This document shows positions 7,887 to 14,499 of a stretch of DNA of 16,301 bases, piece by piece. A program made the position numbers and the translations under genes. Under the pieces are notes generated by a model. That model did no database searches and had not been told where the DNA came from. It saw only the letters and a list, made by a program, of their open reading frames with translations. The stretch's first letter is position 1. Each line of letters opens with the position of its first letter. The DNA is from DATDPY01 sp964395765 (lineage in GTDB: Bacteria > Bacteroidota > Bacteroidia > Cytophagales > Cyclobacteriaceae): NCBI GenBank assembly GCA_964395765.1, contig CAYNCU010000089.1:1-16301 (forward strand), written 5' to 3'.

Positions 7887-7923
7887 ATAATAAAAAAAAA
7901 TTTCTAAAATTTTTTTTTATTAT
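7887..7923. promoter_or_regulatory. Perfect 17-bp A/T inverted repeat in the divergent promoter region
   Basis: The left arm 7887-7903 and right arm 7907-7923 are exact reverse complements around the 3-nt loop CTA. The arms consist of A and T only, with nine-base A and T tracts. It lies between two divergent start codons (7823 minus, 7967 plus), upstream of both, so a terminator role for either gene is unlikely. The long A-tracts predict curved, easily melted DNA; it could be an UP-like element or protein-binding palindrome. The structure is seen directly; the role is inferred. Confidence 0.6.
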
Positions 7924-7924
7924 A

Positions 7925-7932
7925 TATCTTTC
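7925..7932 (+). promoter_or_regulatory. Possible -7 element for the sugar-acid operon
   Basis: TATCTTTC, one mismatch from TAnnTTTG, immediately right of the palindrome and 34 nt before the ATG at 7967. No TTTG is found 19-21 nt upstream, where the A/T palindrome lies instead. Weak call. Confidence 0.25.
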
Positions 7933-7966
7933 AAAAAATGGTTAGCTTAAGGACCTGTTTATCCAA

Positions 7967-8827
7967 ATGATTTCAATGGGAGAAAATACATACAGCGGTC
8001 TGAAAGATAAAATCTGCGTAATCACCGGCGGGGCGGGAACTTTAGGCGCCGTAATTGCCGAATCGTTGGCGGGTGCGGGCGTTCATATGGTAATTCTCGA
8101 CCATAACCGCGAGAGAGCGGAATTTACTGCTGAATCTATATCGGGTAGAACCGGAGTCGGTTGCGTTGGAGTGGAGGCGGATGTCCTCGACAAGGGATCA
8201 CTGATCAATGCGCTTGTCACCACGAACGATAAATACGGAAAGATCGATTTCCTGATAAATGGCGCCGGAGGTAATTCACCCAAAGCCACCACCAAAACAG
8301 AATTTATTGATCGGGAAAATAGTAAGAATCTTGAAGATTCATTTTACGGCCTTGACCTGGACGGCTTCCGGGAGGTATTCGATCTGAATTTTCTCGGAAC
8401 GGTTCTTCCTACCATGGTATTTACCTCTGACATGCTGAAAAAGGGAAAGGGGGCGGTGTTAAATATCTCATCAATGAATTCCTTCCGTCCTTTACTGCGA
8501 ATTCCGGCCTATTCAGCCGCCAAAGCCTCCGTAAATAATTTTACGCAATGGATGGCGGTGCATTTATCCAGGGCGGGGATCCGTGTCAACAGCATTGCAC
8601 CCGGGTTTTTCCTTACCAAGCAAAATAAATTTCTGCTAGTAAAGGAAAATTCCGACGAATTGACAAAAAGAGGACAGAAAATTATTGAAAATACGCCGAT
8701 GTCCCGCTTTGGCGTGCCGCAGGACCTGACCGGTTCTGTAAAATTCCTTTTATCCGACGATTCAGGATTCATTACCGGGGTTACCCTCCCGGTGGACGGG
8801 GGTTTCAATGCCTTCAGCGGAGTTTAA
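7967..8827 (+). CDS. Short-chain dehydrogenase, UxuB/D-mannonate oxidoreductase-like
   Basis: A classical SDR of 286 residues acting as an NAD(P)-dependent sugar or sugar-acid oxidoreductase. Cofactor motif 'TGGAGTLG' at 20-27; D45 at the end of the second strand ('VVILDHN'-like position) suggests NAD rather than NADP. Catalytic tetrad: N141 (DLNFLGT), S169 (NISSMNS), Y182 and K186 (YSAAK). The segment 'INGAGGNSPKATTKTEF' (97-113) and a long insertion after it are characteristic of the SDR subfamily annotated as D-mannonate oxidoreductase/fructuronate reductase (B. subtilis UxuB type), rather than fatty-acid FabG. The substrate is therefore likely a C6 aldonate/ketoaldonate pair, but this is family inference. 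It is the first gene of a five-gene run; the next gene follows after 23 nt. The start at 7967 may be replaced by the in-frame ATG at 7976 without affecting the fold. Confidence 0.88.
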   Translation: MISMGENTYSGLKDKICVITGGAGTLGAVIAESLAGAGVHMVILDHNRERAEFTAESISGRTGVGCVGVEADVLDKGSLINALVTTNDKYGKIDFLINGAGGNSPKATTKTEFIDRENSKNLEDSFYGLDLDGFREVFDLNFLGTVLPTMVFTSDMLKKGKGAVLNISSMNSFRPLLRIPAYSAAKASVNNFTQWMAVHLSRAGIRVNSIAPGFFLTKQNKFLLVKENSDELTKRGQKIIENTPMSRFGVPQDLTGSVKFLLSDDSGFITGVTLPVDGGFNAFSGV

Positions 8828-8850
8828 ATTTTTTAGTAATTTTAGAATTC

Positions 8851-10134
8851 ATGGGCAAAAACGTAATTATTGCGCAATCAGGCGGACCATCACCGGTCAT
8901 TAACAATTCATTACGGGGGATAATCGAGACCTGCAGGGATTTTCCGGATACTTTCGGGACCGTTTTCGCAGGATGGCACGGGATCGAAGGTGTGTTGAAG
9001 GAAGATCTGCTGAATTTAACGATCCAGGAAAAAGACGAAATTTCCCTGTTAAGAACCACTCCCGCGGCGGGAAGTATCGGTACCTGCCGTTATAAACTGA
9101 AAGAAAAACAACAGGAGGATCTTTCAAGACTGATCGAAGTGTTTAAGACCCATGATATCGGCTATTTCTTTTATATCGGGGGAAACGATTCCCAGCATAC
9201 CGCCTTCCGGGTAAGCGAGATCGCCGGTTCAGCAGGACTCGATCTGATCAGCACCGGCGTACCTAAAACCATCGACAATGATGTCGGCGACAGTGAATTT
9301 AATCTTATTGACCATACACCGGGGTATGGCAGTGTAGCTAAATACTGGACGCACATCGTGCAGAACGCCAACGAGGAAAATAAAGGCTCTTCCCCATCCG
9401 ACCCAGTGCTGGTGCTCCAGGCCATGGGAAGGAAGATCGGTTTTATTCCGGCAGCTTCACGACTGGCGGATCCCGGCAGGGAAATGCCACTTCAGATTTA
9501 TATGGTTGAATCCGGCCTGAACCTTGGACAAATGGCGGATCGGGTCAACGACCAGCTTAACAGGGATGGCCGGTGTATCGTAGTGGTCAGCGAAGGTTTT
9601 GACGCAGGAATTACGGGGGAAGTGAAGGATTCTTTCGGACATACAGAATTTGGCGCGAGCGAAACGTCTGTGGCCCAGGCGATCATCAACTACCTGAACA
9701 AAAAAGGATTTAAAGTGAACGGGAAAGCCCGCAGCCAGATCCCGGGCACCGATCAGCGTTCGATGATGGCCTATGCCTCAACGGTGGATCTCGATGAAGC
9801 TTATAAAGTGGGCCAAAAAGCCGTTGAAATTGCCATGAAAGACGGAAATGGCTGGATGTCAACTATTCTGAGGGAAGCCGGATTTATATATAATGTAAAA
9901 TTTGATAAAGTGCCGCTTGAAAAAGTAGCTTTGTCGGAGAGAAAATTCCCGGAACATTGGCTGGCGGCAGACCGGACCGATGTAACGGACGAATTTCTCA
10001 ATTATGCAAGACCCCTGCTTGGAGAGGACTGGGTGTCTGTTCCCGTCATTAACGGGATTCAAAGGTTTACAAATTTTAAACCGGTATTTGCTGAAAAAAA
10101 ACTTCACCGGTATATTCCGGAAGGATACCGGTAG
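8851..10134 (+). CDS. PPi-type 6-phosphofructokinase (diphosphate-fructose-6-phosphate 1-phosphotransferase family)
   Basis: PfkA-superfamily sugar-phosphate kinase, 427 residues (about 100 longer than E. coli PfkA). N-terminal 'QSGGPSPVIN' starts the nucleotide/PPi-binding fold. 'GGNDS' at 110-114 puts Asp (D113) where ATP-dependent enzymes have Gly, and 'PKTIDND' at 138-144 puts Lys (K139) where they have Gly. This D/K pair is the established signature of PPi-dependent enzymes. Catalytic base D142; 'MGR' at 192-194, E248 ('SEGF') and R303 ('DQRS') correspond to fructose-6-phosphate contacts, so that substrate is plausible. The reaction (F6P + PPi to F1,6BP + Pi) is reversible. It sits 23 nt after the SDR gene and 17 nt before the HAD gene, within the same operon. 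Presence in a sugar-acid cluster leaves open a different sugar phosphate as substrate. Confidence 0.92.
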   Translation: MGKNVIIAQSGGPSPVINNSLRGIIETCRDFPDTFGTVFAGWHGIEGVLKEDLLNLTIQEKDEISLLRTTPAAGSIGTCRYKLKEKQQEDLSRLIEVFKTHDIGYFFYIGGNDSQHTAFRVSEIAGSAGLDLISTGVPKTIDNDVGDSEFNLIDHTPGYGSVAKYWTHIVQNANEENKGSSPSDPVLVLQAMGRKIGFIPAASRLADPGREMPLQIYMVESGLNLGQMADRVNDQLNRDGRCIVVVSEGFDAGITGEVKDSFGHTEFGASETSVAQAIINYLNKKGFKVNGKARSQIPGTDQRSMMAYASTVDLDEAYKVGQKAVEIAMKDGNGWMSTILREAGFIYNVKFDKVPLEKVALSERKFPEHWLAADRTDVTDEFLNYARPLLGEDWVSVPVINGIQRFTNFKPVFAEKKLHRYIPEGYR

Positions 10135-10151
10135 GCATATTATACAATTAC

Positions 10152-11042
10152 ATGACCAACAATTCACATAACCCCTTAACGGATTTCAAGCCGGAAAAAA
10201 AATTTTTTGTAGGAATTGATTCCGATGGCTGTGCCTTCGATACCATGGAGGTAAAACACAAAGAATGTTTTTGTCCTAATACCATTCACTACTGGAACCT
10301 GCAAAACATTTCAAAATATGCCCGGGAAGCTTGGGAATTTGTAAATCTCTATTCGAAGTCCAGGGGAATTAACCGATTCCTGGCTCTCATCGAAGTCATC
10401 GAACTTTTGAAAAAAAGAAAAGAAGTACAGGCAAGAAATGCATTTCTGCCGGATATGACAAGCCTTGTGGATTGGACAAAAAATGAAACACGCCTGGGTA
10501 ACCCGACCCTGCAGGCCATCGTACTGGAAAAAAACGATCCGATCCTCGATCTTGCCTTATTATGGTCGAAGGCGGTAAATAATTCCATTGCCGATATTGC
10601 GCATGATATTCCGCCCTATCCCATGGTCAAGGAATGCCTCGTAAAACTTTCCGGGGAAGCAGATATGATCGTGATTTCCTCCACACCGGTGCATGCCCTG
10701 GAAAGGGAGTGGGCGGAAAATGAAATCGCCGGTTATATGCGGTTAATTGCCGGTCAGGAATACGGCTCGAAAAAGGAACATATTGCACTGGCAGCTAAAG
10801 GGAAGTACAAGGATGACCGGATCCTGATGATCGGCGACGCCCCGGGAGATATGAAAGCAGCTAAAAGCAACGGCGTCCTTTTCTATCCCATTGTTCCGGG
10901 AGAAGAAGAGAATTCATGGCTGAGATTTTATAAAGAAGGAATTGAAAGACTTCTCAGTGGAAAATATGCAGGTGCCTATGAAAAGGATCTGATCGCGGAA
11001 TTTGATAAAAAGTTGCCGGATACACCACCCTGGCAAATTTAA
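10152..11042 (+). CDS. HAD-superfamily hydrolase, probable sugar-phosphate phosphatase
   Basis: A 296-residue HAD-fold protein. Motif I is 'GIDSDGCAFDT' with nucleophile D23 and acid/base D25; motif II is the Ser in 'VISSTP' (176-177); motif III Lys is K207 or K208 ('GSKKEH'); motif IV is 'MIGDAPGD' with D229 and D233. All catalytic elements are present, so it should be an active phosphohydrolase. A large helical insertion (about residues 32-155) between motifs I and II is a C1-type cap that would set substrate choice; it contains a C-x-C-P element (39-42). Cytosolic, no signal peptide. It is placed between a PPi-PFK gene (17 nt upstream) and the LarA-like gene (4 nt downstream), which makes a sugar-phosphate or sugar-acid phosphate substrate likely. 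I do not recognise a characterised relative. Confidence 0.85.
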   Translation: MTNNSHNPLTDFKPEKKFFVGIDSDGCAFDTMEVKHKECFCPNTIHYWNLQNISKYAREAWEFVNLYSKSRGINRFLALIEVIELLKKRKEVQARNAFLPDMTSLVDWTKNETRLGNPTLQAIVLEKNDPILDLALLWSKAVNNSIADIAHDIPPYPMVKECLVKLSGEADMIVISSTPVHALEREWAENEIAGYMRLIAGQEYGSKKEHIALAAKGKYKDDRILMIGDAPGDMKAAKSNGVLFYPIVPGEEENSWLRFYKEGIERLLSGKYAGAYEKDLIAEFDKKLPDTPPWQI

Positions 11043-11046
11043 ATAT

Positions 11047-12324
11047 ATGCTATATATAAATTTTGAAAAACCTCTCGGCGGAATAAGCGACGAGGAAATT
11101 TTTAAGCTGTTGGATTCGGGTATAAGTAAACTGGGGGATCGCAGAAACGTGTTGGTCATTCCCCCCGACATCACGCGACTTCATTCCTTCGCCGGAGAAA
11201 TAACCCAGATCGTTAACCGGTTGCTAGAAAATTCCATGAAAGACATCTTGCCGGCATTGGGGACCCACCGGGCGATGACCAAGGCAGAGATCATGACCAT
11301 GTTCGGGGATGTGCCTGTCGAACTTTTCCGGGTGCATAACTGGCGGGAAGACGTGATGAAAATCGGAGAGATTCCCGGCAGCTTTATCCGCGAAGTCTCC
11401 GATCAAAAACTTGATTATCCATGGCCTGCCCAGGTTAATAAATTATTACTGAGCGACAAACATGACCTTATCCTATCCATCGGGCAAGTAGTGCCGCATG
11501 AAGTAGCCGGGATGGCCGGCTATTGTAAAAATATACTCGTCGGATGCGGAGGACCTGAAGCGATTCATAAAAGTCATTTCCTGGGGGCTGTCGTCGGGGC
11601 TGAAAATCTCATGGGAAAAACCGATAACCCGGTAAGAAAAGTTTTAAACCTGGCGGCTGAAAAATTCCTCAAAGATCTGCCCATTGTTTACCTGCTGACG
11701 GTGATCGGTAAGGATGATATGAACAGACCCAGGCTGAAAGGCCTGTATATGGGGGATGATATTGAATGTTTTAACAAAGCCGCCGCTTTATCGGTTAAGT
11801 TAAATATCAGATTATTGGAAGAGCCACACAAAAAAGTCGTTGTCTATCTTGATCCTCTCGAATACCATAGCACATGGCTTGGCAATAAAAGTATTTACCG
11901 TTCCCGGATGATGATTGAAGATAACGGGGAATTGCTTGTCATTGCACCGGGAGTAAAACGGTTTGGTGAAGACCCGACTATTGACGGCCTTATCCGGAAA
12001 TACGGTTACCTGCATACGGACGAGATCCTGGAACTGGTTAAAAAGAACGAAGACTTGAAAATGAATCTCAGCGCGGCCGCCCATCTCATCCATGGCACTT
12101 CGGACGGACGATTTAAAATAACCTATTCCACCAATAAAATGACACCGGAGGAAATGACCGGCGTACATTATAATTACAGGGAATTAAATGATGCCTTAAG
12201 TCAATATGACGTCAATAAACTGAAAGAAGGCTATAATAAAATGCCGGATGGTGAAGAAATTTATTATATTTCGAACCCTGCTTTGGGATTATGGTCCCAT
12301 AAAAGCAGGTTTCAGGGAAATTAA
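11047..12324 (+). CDS. LarA-family nickel-pincer-nucleotide racemase/epimerase
   Basis: Homologue of lactate racemase LarA, which uses the nickel-pincer nucleotide (NPN) cofactor to racemise or epimerise 2-hydroxyacids by hydride transfer. Key positions, with L. plantarum LarA numbering in brackets: D41-x-T-R44 (D72/R75, substrate carboxylate), H74 in 'GTHR' (H108), H151 in 'PHEVAG' (H174, acid/base), K161 in 'GYCKNI' (K184, cofactor-linked Lys), H177 in 'KSHFLGA' (H200, Ni ligand). The spacing H151-K161-H177 (10 and 16) equals that of LarA. I chose ATG 11047 (425 residues, as in LarA, about 424), not the in-frame ATG 11002, which would overlap the HAD gene by 41 nt and add 15 unrelated residues. 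The cofactor makers LarB, LarC and LarE are not in the window. Operon position next to a UxuB-like SDR and gnd suggests a C6 aldonate substrate (e.g. D-gluconate/D-mannonate) rather than lactate; this is inference. Confidence 0.9.
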   Translation: MLYINFEKPLGGISDEEIFKLLDSGISKLGDRRNVLVIPPDITRLHSFAGEITQIVNRLLENSMKDILPALGTHRAMTKAEIMTMFGDVPVELFRVHNWREDVMKIGEIPGSFIREVSDQKLDYPWPAQVNKLLLSDKHDLILSIGQVVPHEVAGMAGYCKNILVGCGGPEAIHKSHFLGAVVGAENLMGKTDNPVRKVLNLAAEKFLKDLPIVYLLTVIGKDDMNRPRLKGLYMGDDIECFNKAAALSVKLNIRLLEEPHKKVVVYLDPLEYHSTWLGNKSIYRSRMMIEDNGELLVIAPGVKRFGEDPTIDGLIRKYGYLHTDEILELVKKNEDLKMNLSAAAHLIHGTSDGRFKITYSTNKMTPEEMTGVHYNYRELNDALSQYDVNKLKEGYNKMPDGEEIYYISNPALGLWSHKSRFQGN

Positions 12325-12345
12325 CCTTAAAAATCAATATAAATA

Positions 12346-13815
12346 ATGGAAAAGCTTTCGGATATTGGAATGATCGGCCTTGCCGTTATGGGATCGAACC
12401 TCGCTTTAAATATGGAAAGCAGGGGATTCAGAGTTTCGGTTTATAACCGTACTGTAAAAGGGGTTGAAGAAGGAATTGTGGATCATTTTATGAATGGGGT
12501 GGGAAAAGGAAAAAATTTCTTCGGTTCCGACGATCTTAAAACTTTTGTTCAGAGCATAAAACAGCCGCGGAAAATCATGATGATGATAAAGGCGGGAAAC
12601 CCGGTTGACCAGCTCATCGACCTGTTAATTCCCTTACTCGACAAGGGTGATATCATCATCGACGGTGGCAATTCACATTTTCCTGATACGAACCGGCGTA
12701 CTAATTATGTGGAAAGCAAGGGAATGCTATACATTGGTTCGGGGGTTTCCGGCGGTGAAGAGGGCGCCCTGCACGGGCCATCTCTGATGCCCGGCGGATC
12801 CAAGGCTGCCTGGCCGGAAATAAAGAATATTTTCCAGTCTATTGCTGCAAAAGTATCGGACGGCTCTCCCTGCTGCGACTGGGTGGGCGAAAACGGCGCC
12901 GGCCATTTCGTTAAAATGGTACATAATGGTATCGAATATGGCGATATGGAACTGATCTGCGAAGCCTATCATATCATGAAATCGGTGATGGGCATGAGCA
13001 ATGAGGAAATGCATGATGTGTTCACGGAATGGAATAAGGGATTCCTCGACAGCTACCTCATTGAGATCACCCGTGATATACTGGCCTTCAAGGACAAGGA
13101 TGGAAAATATATGGTTGATAAGATCCTCGATGCGGCCGGTCAGAAAGGGACAGGAAAATGGGCCGTTACCGCTGCATTGGATTTCGGGTCACCGCTGACC
13201 CTGATCGGTGAAGCGGTATTTGCCCGTGTGCTTTCTTCCATGAAGGAGGACAGGGTGAATGCATCCAAGTACTTTAAAAAACAGAAACAGTCCTTTTCAG
13301 GCGACAAAAAATCTTTCCTGGAGGATATAAGCAAAGCGTTATATGCTTCTAAAATTGTTTCTTACGCCCAGGGTTACGACCTGATGCGTGAGGCGGCAAA
13401 AGAATTCGGCTGGAAACTGAATTACGGAGGCATTGCCCTGATGTGGAGAGGTGGCTGTATTATACGGTCAGCCTTCCTCGGGAAAATAAAGGAAGCTTAC
13501 GATCATAATCCTGAACTGACCAACCTCCTGCTTGATCCGTATTTCAATAATATTATACAGACTTCACAGGCATCATGGAGAAAAGTGATTTCAATGGCCG
13601 TTGAACATGGTGTTGCCGTACCTGCCATGAGTTCAGCATTGTCCTATTTCGACGGCTATTCTTCCGAATGGCTGCCGGCAAACCTGTTACAGGCTCAGCG
13701 CGATTACTTCGGCGCCCATCTGTATGAGTTGAAAGACCAACCGCGTGGGAAGTTTTTCCATACGAACTGGACAGGCCATGGAGGGGATACGGTTTCCACC
13801 GCTTATCAGGTGTAA
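12346..13815 (+). CDS. gnd: 6-phosphogluconate dehydrogenase, decarboxylating
   Basis: Oxidative decarboxylation of 6-phospho-D-gluconate to ribulose 5-phosphate with NADP. Full length at 489 residues (homodimeric long type, about 470-490). Rossmann fold 'IGLAVMGSNLALNM' at 9-23-ish; 'NRT' at 34-36 after the second strand is the NADP-selecting motif. 'SGVSGGEEGALHGPSLMPGG' at 132-151 carries substrate-binding Ser/Gly residues. General base K190 and N194 lie in 'GHFVKMVHNGIEYGDME'. The C-terminal tail 'HTNWTGHGG' provides the substrate contact across the dimer. It starts 21 nt after the LarA-like gene and is the last gene of the operon. The usual partners zwf and pgl are absent here, so its 6-phosphogluconate may come partly from gluconate rather than only from glucose 6-phosphate. 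Confidence 0.98.
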   Translation: MEKLSDIGMIGLAVMGSNLALNMESRGFRVSVYNRTVKGVEEGIVDHFMNGVGKGKNFFGSDDLKTFVQSIKQPRKIMMMIKAGNPVDQLIDLLIPLLDKGDIIIDGGNSHFPDTNRRTNYVESKGMLYIGSGVSGGEEGALHGPSLMPGGSKAAWPEIKNIFQSIAAKVSDGSPCCDWVGENGAGHFVKMVHNGIEYGDMELICEAYHIMKSVMGMSNEEMHDVFTEWNKGFLDSYLIEITRDILAFKDKDGKYMVDKILDAAGQKGTGKWAVTAALDFGSPLTLIGEAVFARVLSSMKEDRVNASKYFKKQKQSFSGDKKSFLEDISKALYASKIVSYAQGYDLMREAAKEFGWKLNYGGIALMWRGGCIIRSAFLGKIKEAYDHNPELTNLLLDPYFNNIIQTSQASWRKVISMAVEHGVAVPAMSSALSYFDGYSSEWLPANLLQAQRDYFGAHLYELKDQPRGKFFHTNWTGHGGDTVSTAYQV

Positions 13816-13883
13816 GTGGATTTTCTTTTTGTTATATAAATTCGGAATACTAAACTAATTTTATATTTCTAACGAACGGATCT

Positions 13884-13967
13884 GGGGTTGGAAGCCGGAA
13901 GTCAGAGGCGGGAAATTTAAAAGAATGCACCCTCCGACCTCCGGCTTCTGATTTAAGATTTTATTTC
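13884..13967. repeat. Inverted period-7 repeat (hairpin) before the next gene
   Basis: Heptads GAAGCCG, GAAGTCA, GAGGCGG, GAAATTT (13891-13918) are followed, after a spacer, by opposite-sense heptads TCCGACC, TCCGGCT, TCTGATT, TAAGATT (13933-13960). Arms 13891-13908 and 13931-13948 are complementary at 16 of 18 positions with a 22-nt loop; the two mismatches become G-U pairs in a minus-strand transcript. TCCGACCTCCGGCTTC (13933-13948) recurs exactly at 14417-14432. The element fills the space between gnd and the ATG at 13968; it may act as a processing or attenuating hairpin for gnd mRNA. No T-tract follows, so it is not a standard intrinsic terminator. Confidence 0.75.
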
Positions 13968-14321
13968 ATGAAGGTTATAGCAGCAAAAAAGATCCCCCCG
14001 ACGGAAGAATTTATTGAAGATCTGAAACATGAATTTTCCGATCGTTATGCATATAAATCATTTGGGGCAGGAAGTAATAAAAGCATAATTATTCATAAGT
14101 CCACATTCATTGGAGTGGAGATCTCAGTGAATAAGAATGAAATTTTTATCGAAGCAGCACCGCCGACAATGGAAGGAGCTTTTTTCACCGCCTTCCTGCA
14201 ATTTTTTTCGGGTTTGGGTATGTCTATAACGAAATTCGCTTCACCATTCTATAAATCATCTCCCTGGATAAAACTCGAAAATGAAGTAGGAGCTTATTTA
14301 CAACATAAATTCAATGAATAA
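13968..14321 (+). CDS. Conserved hypothetical protein, small, unknown function
   Basis: 117 residues with no catalytic motif I recognise. The N-terminal half is mixed alpha/beta ('MKVIAAKKIPPTEEFIEDLKHEF', then strands around 39-63 with 'SIIIHKSTFIGVEISVNKNEIFI'). The second half has a hydrophobic patch (71-86, 'AFFTAFLQFFSGLGMS') too broken by polar residues for a confident transmembrane helix, and ends in an amphipathic helix ('WIKLENEVGAYLQHKF'). The build resembles short Bacteroidota hypothetical proteins with an 'AKKIP' start and a 'SPWxKLExE' end, from memory only. Codon use agrees with its neighbours, supporting a real gene. The start at 13968 is directly preceded by the heptad repeat; there is no visible SD. 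Confidence 0.65.
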   Translation: MKVIAAKKIPPTEEFIEDLKHEFSDRYAYKSFGAGSNKSIIIHKSTFIGVEISVNKNEIFIEAAPPTMEGAFFTAFLQFFSGLGMSITKFASPFYKSSPWIKLENEVGAYLQHKFNE

Positions 14322-14401
14322 GGTATGTTCAAGTTAACCGGTCATTCATGCTGCCCTTCAGGCAATATAGGAAATGCCGGATCCATTTCCTTTTCGAAAT
14401 C

Positions 14402-14438
14402 GTCAGACCGCTGACGTCCGACCTCCGGCTTCATTCTT
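14402..14438. repeat. Third copy of the heptad-repeat family
   Basis: Contains the 16-mer TCCGACCTCCGGCTTC at 14417-14432, identical to 13933-13948. A small inverted repeat precedes it (GTCAG at 14402, CTGAC at 14411). The units continue as CTTCATT/CTTCAGG-like heptads. It lies between the 117-residue protein gene and the DUF4230 gene. Confidence 0.65.
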
Positions 14439-14499
14439 CAGGCCTGCCATCCGTTTCTGAAAAATTATCCCTTAACTTTACATAAACTAATTTCACAAC

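Noticed and set aside
7887..7923. Bidirectional intrinsic terminator
   Set aside because: The palindrome lies upstream of both divergent genes and its stem has no G/C pairs, so it would not form a stable terminator hairpin.
11002..11046. Upstream in-frame ATG giving a 440-residue LarA-like protein
   Set aside because: It overlaps the HAD gene by 41 nt and adds 15 residues that do not resemble a LarA N-terminus; ATG 11047 gives the family length and starts 'MLYINFEKPL'.
13891..13948. Intrinsic terminator of the gnd operon
   Set aside because: The stem is long and G/C-rich, but the loop is 22 nt and no T-tract follows on either strand.
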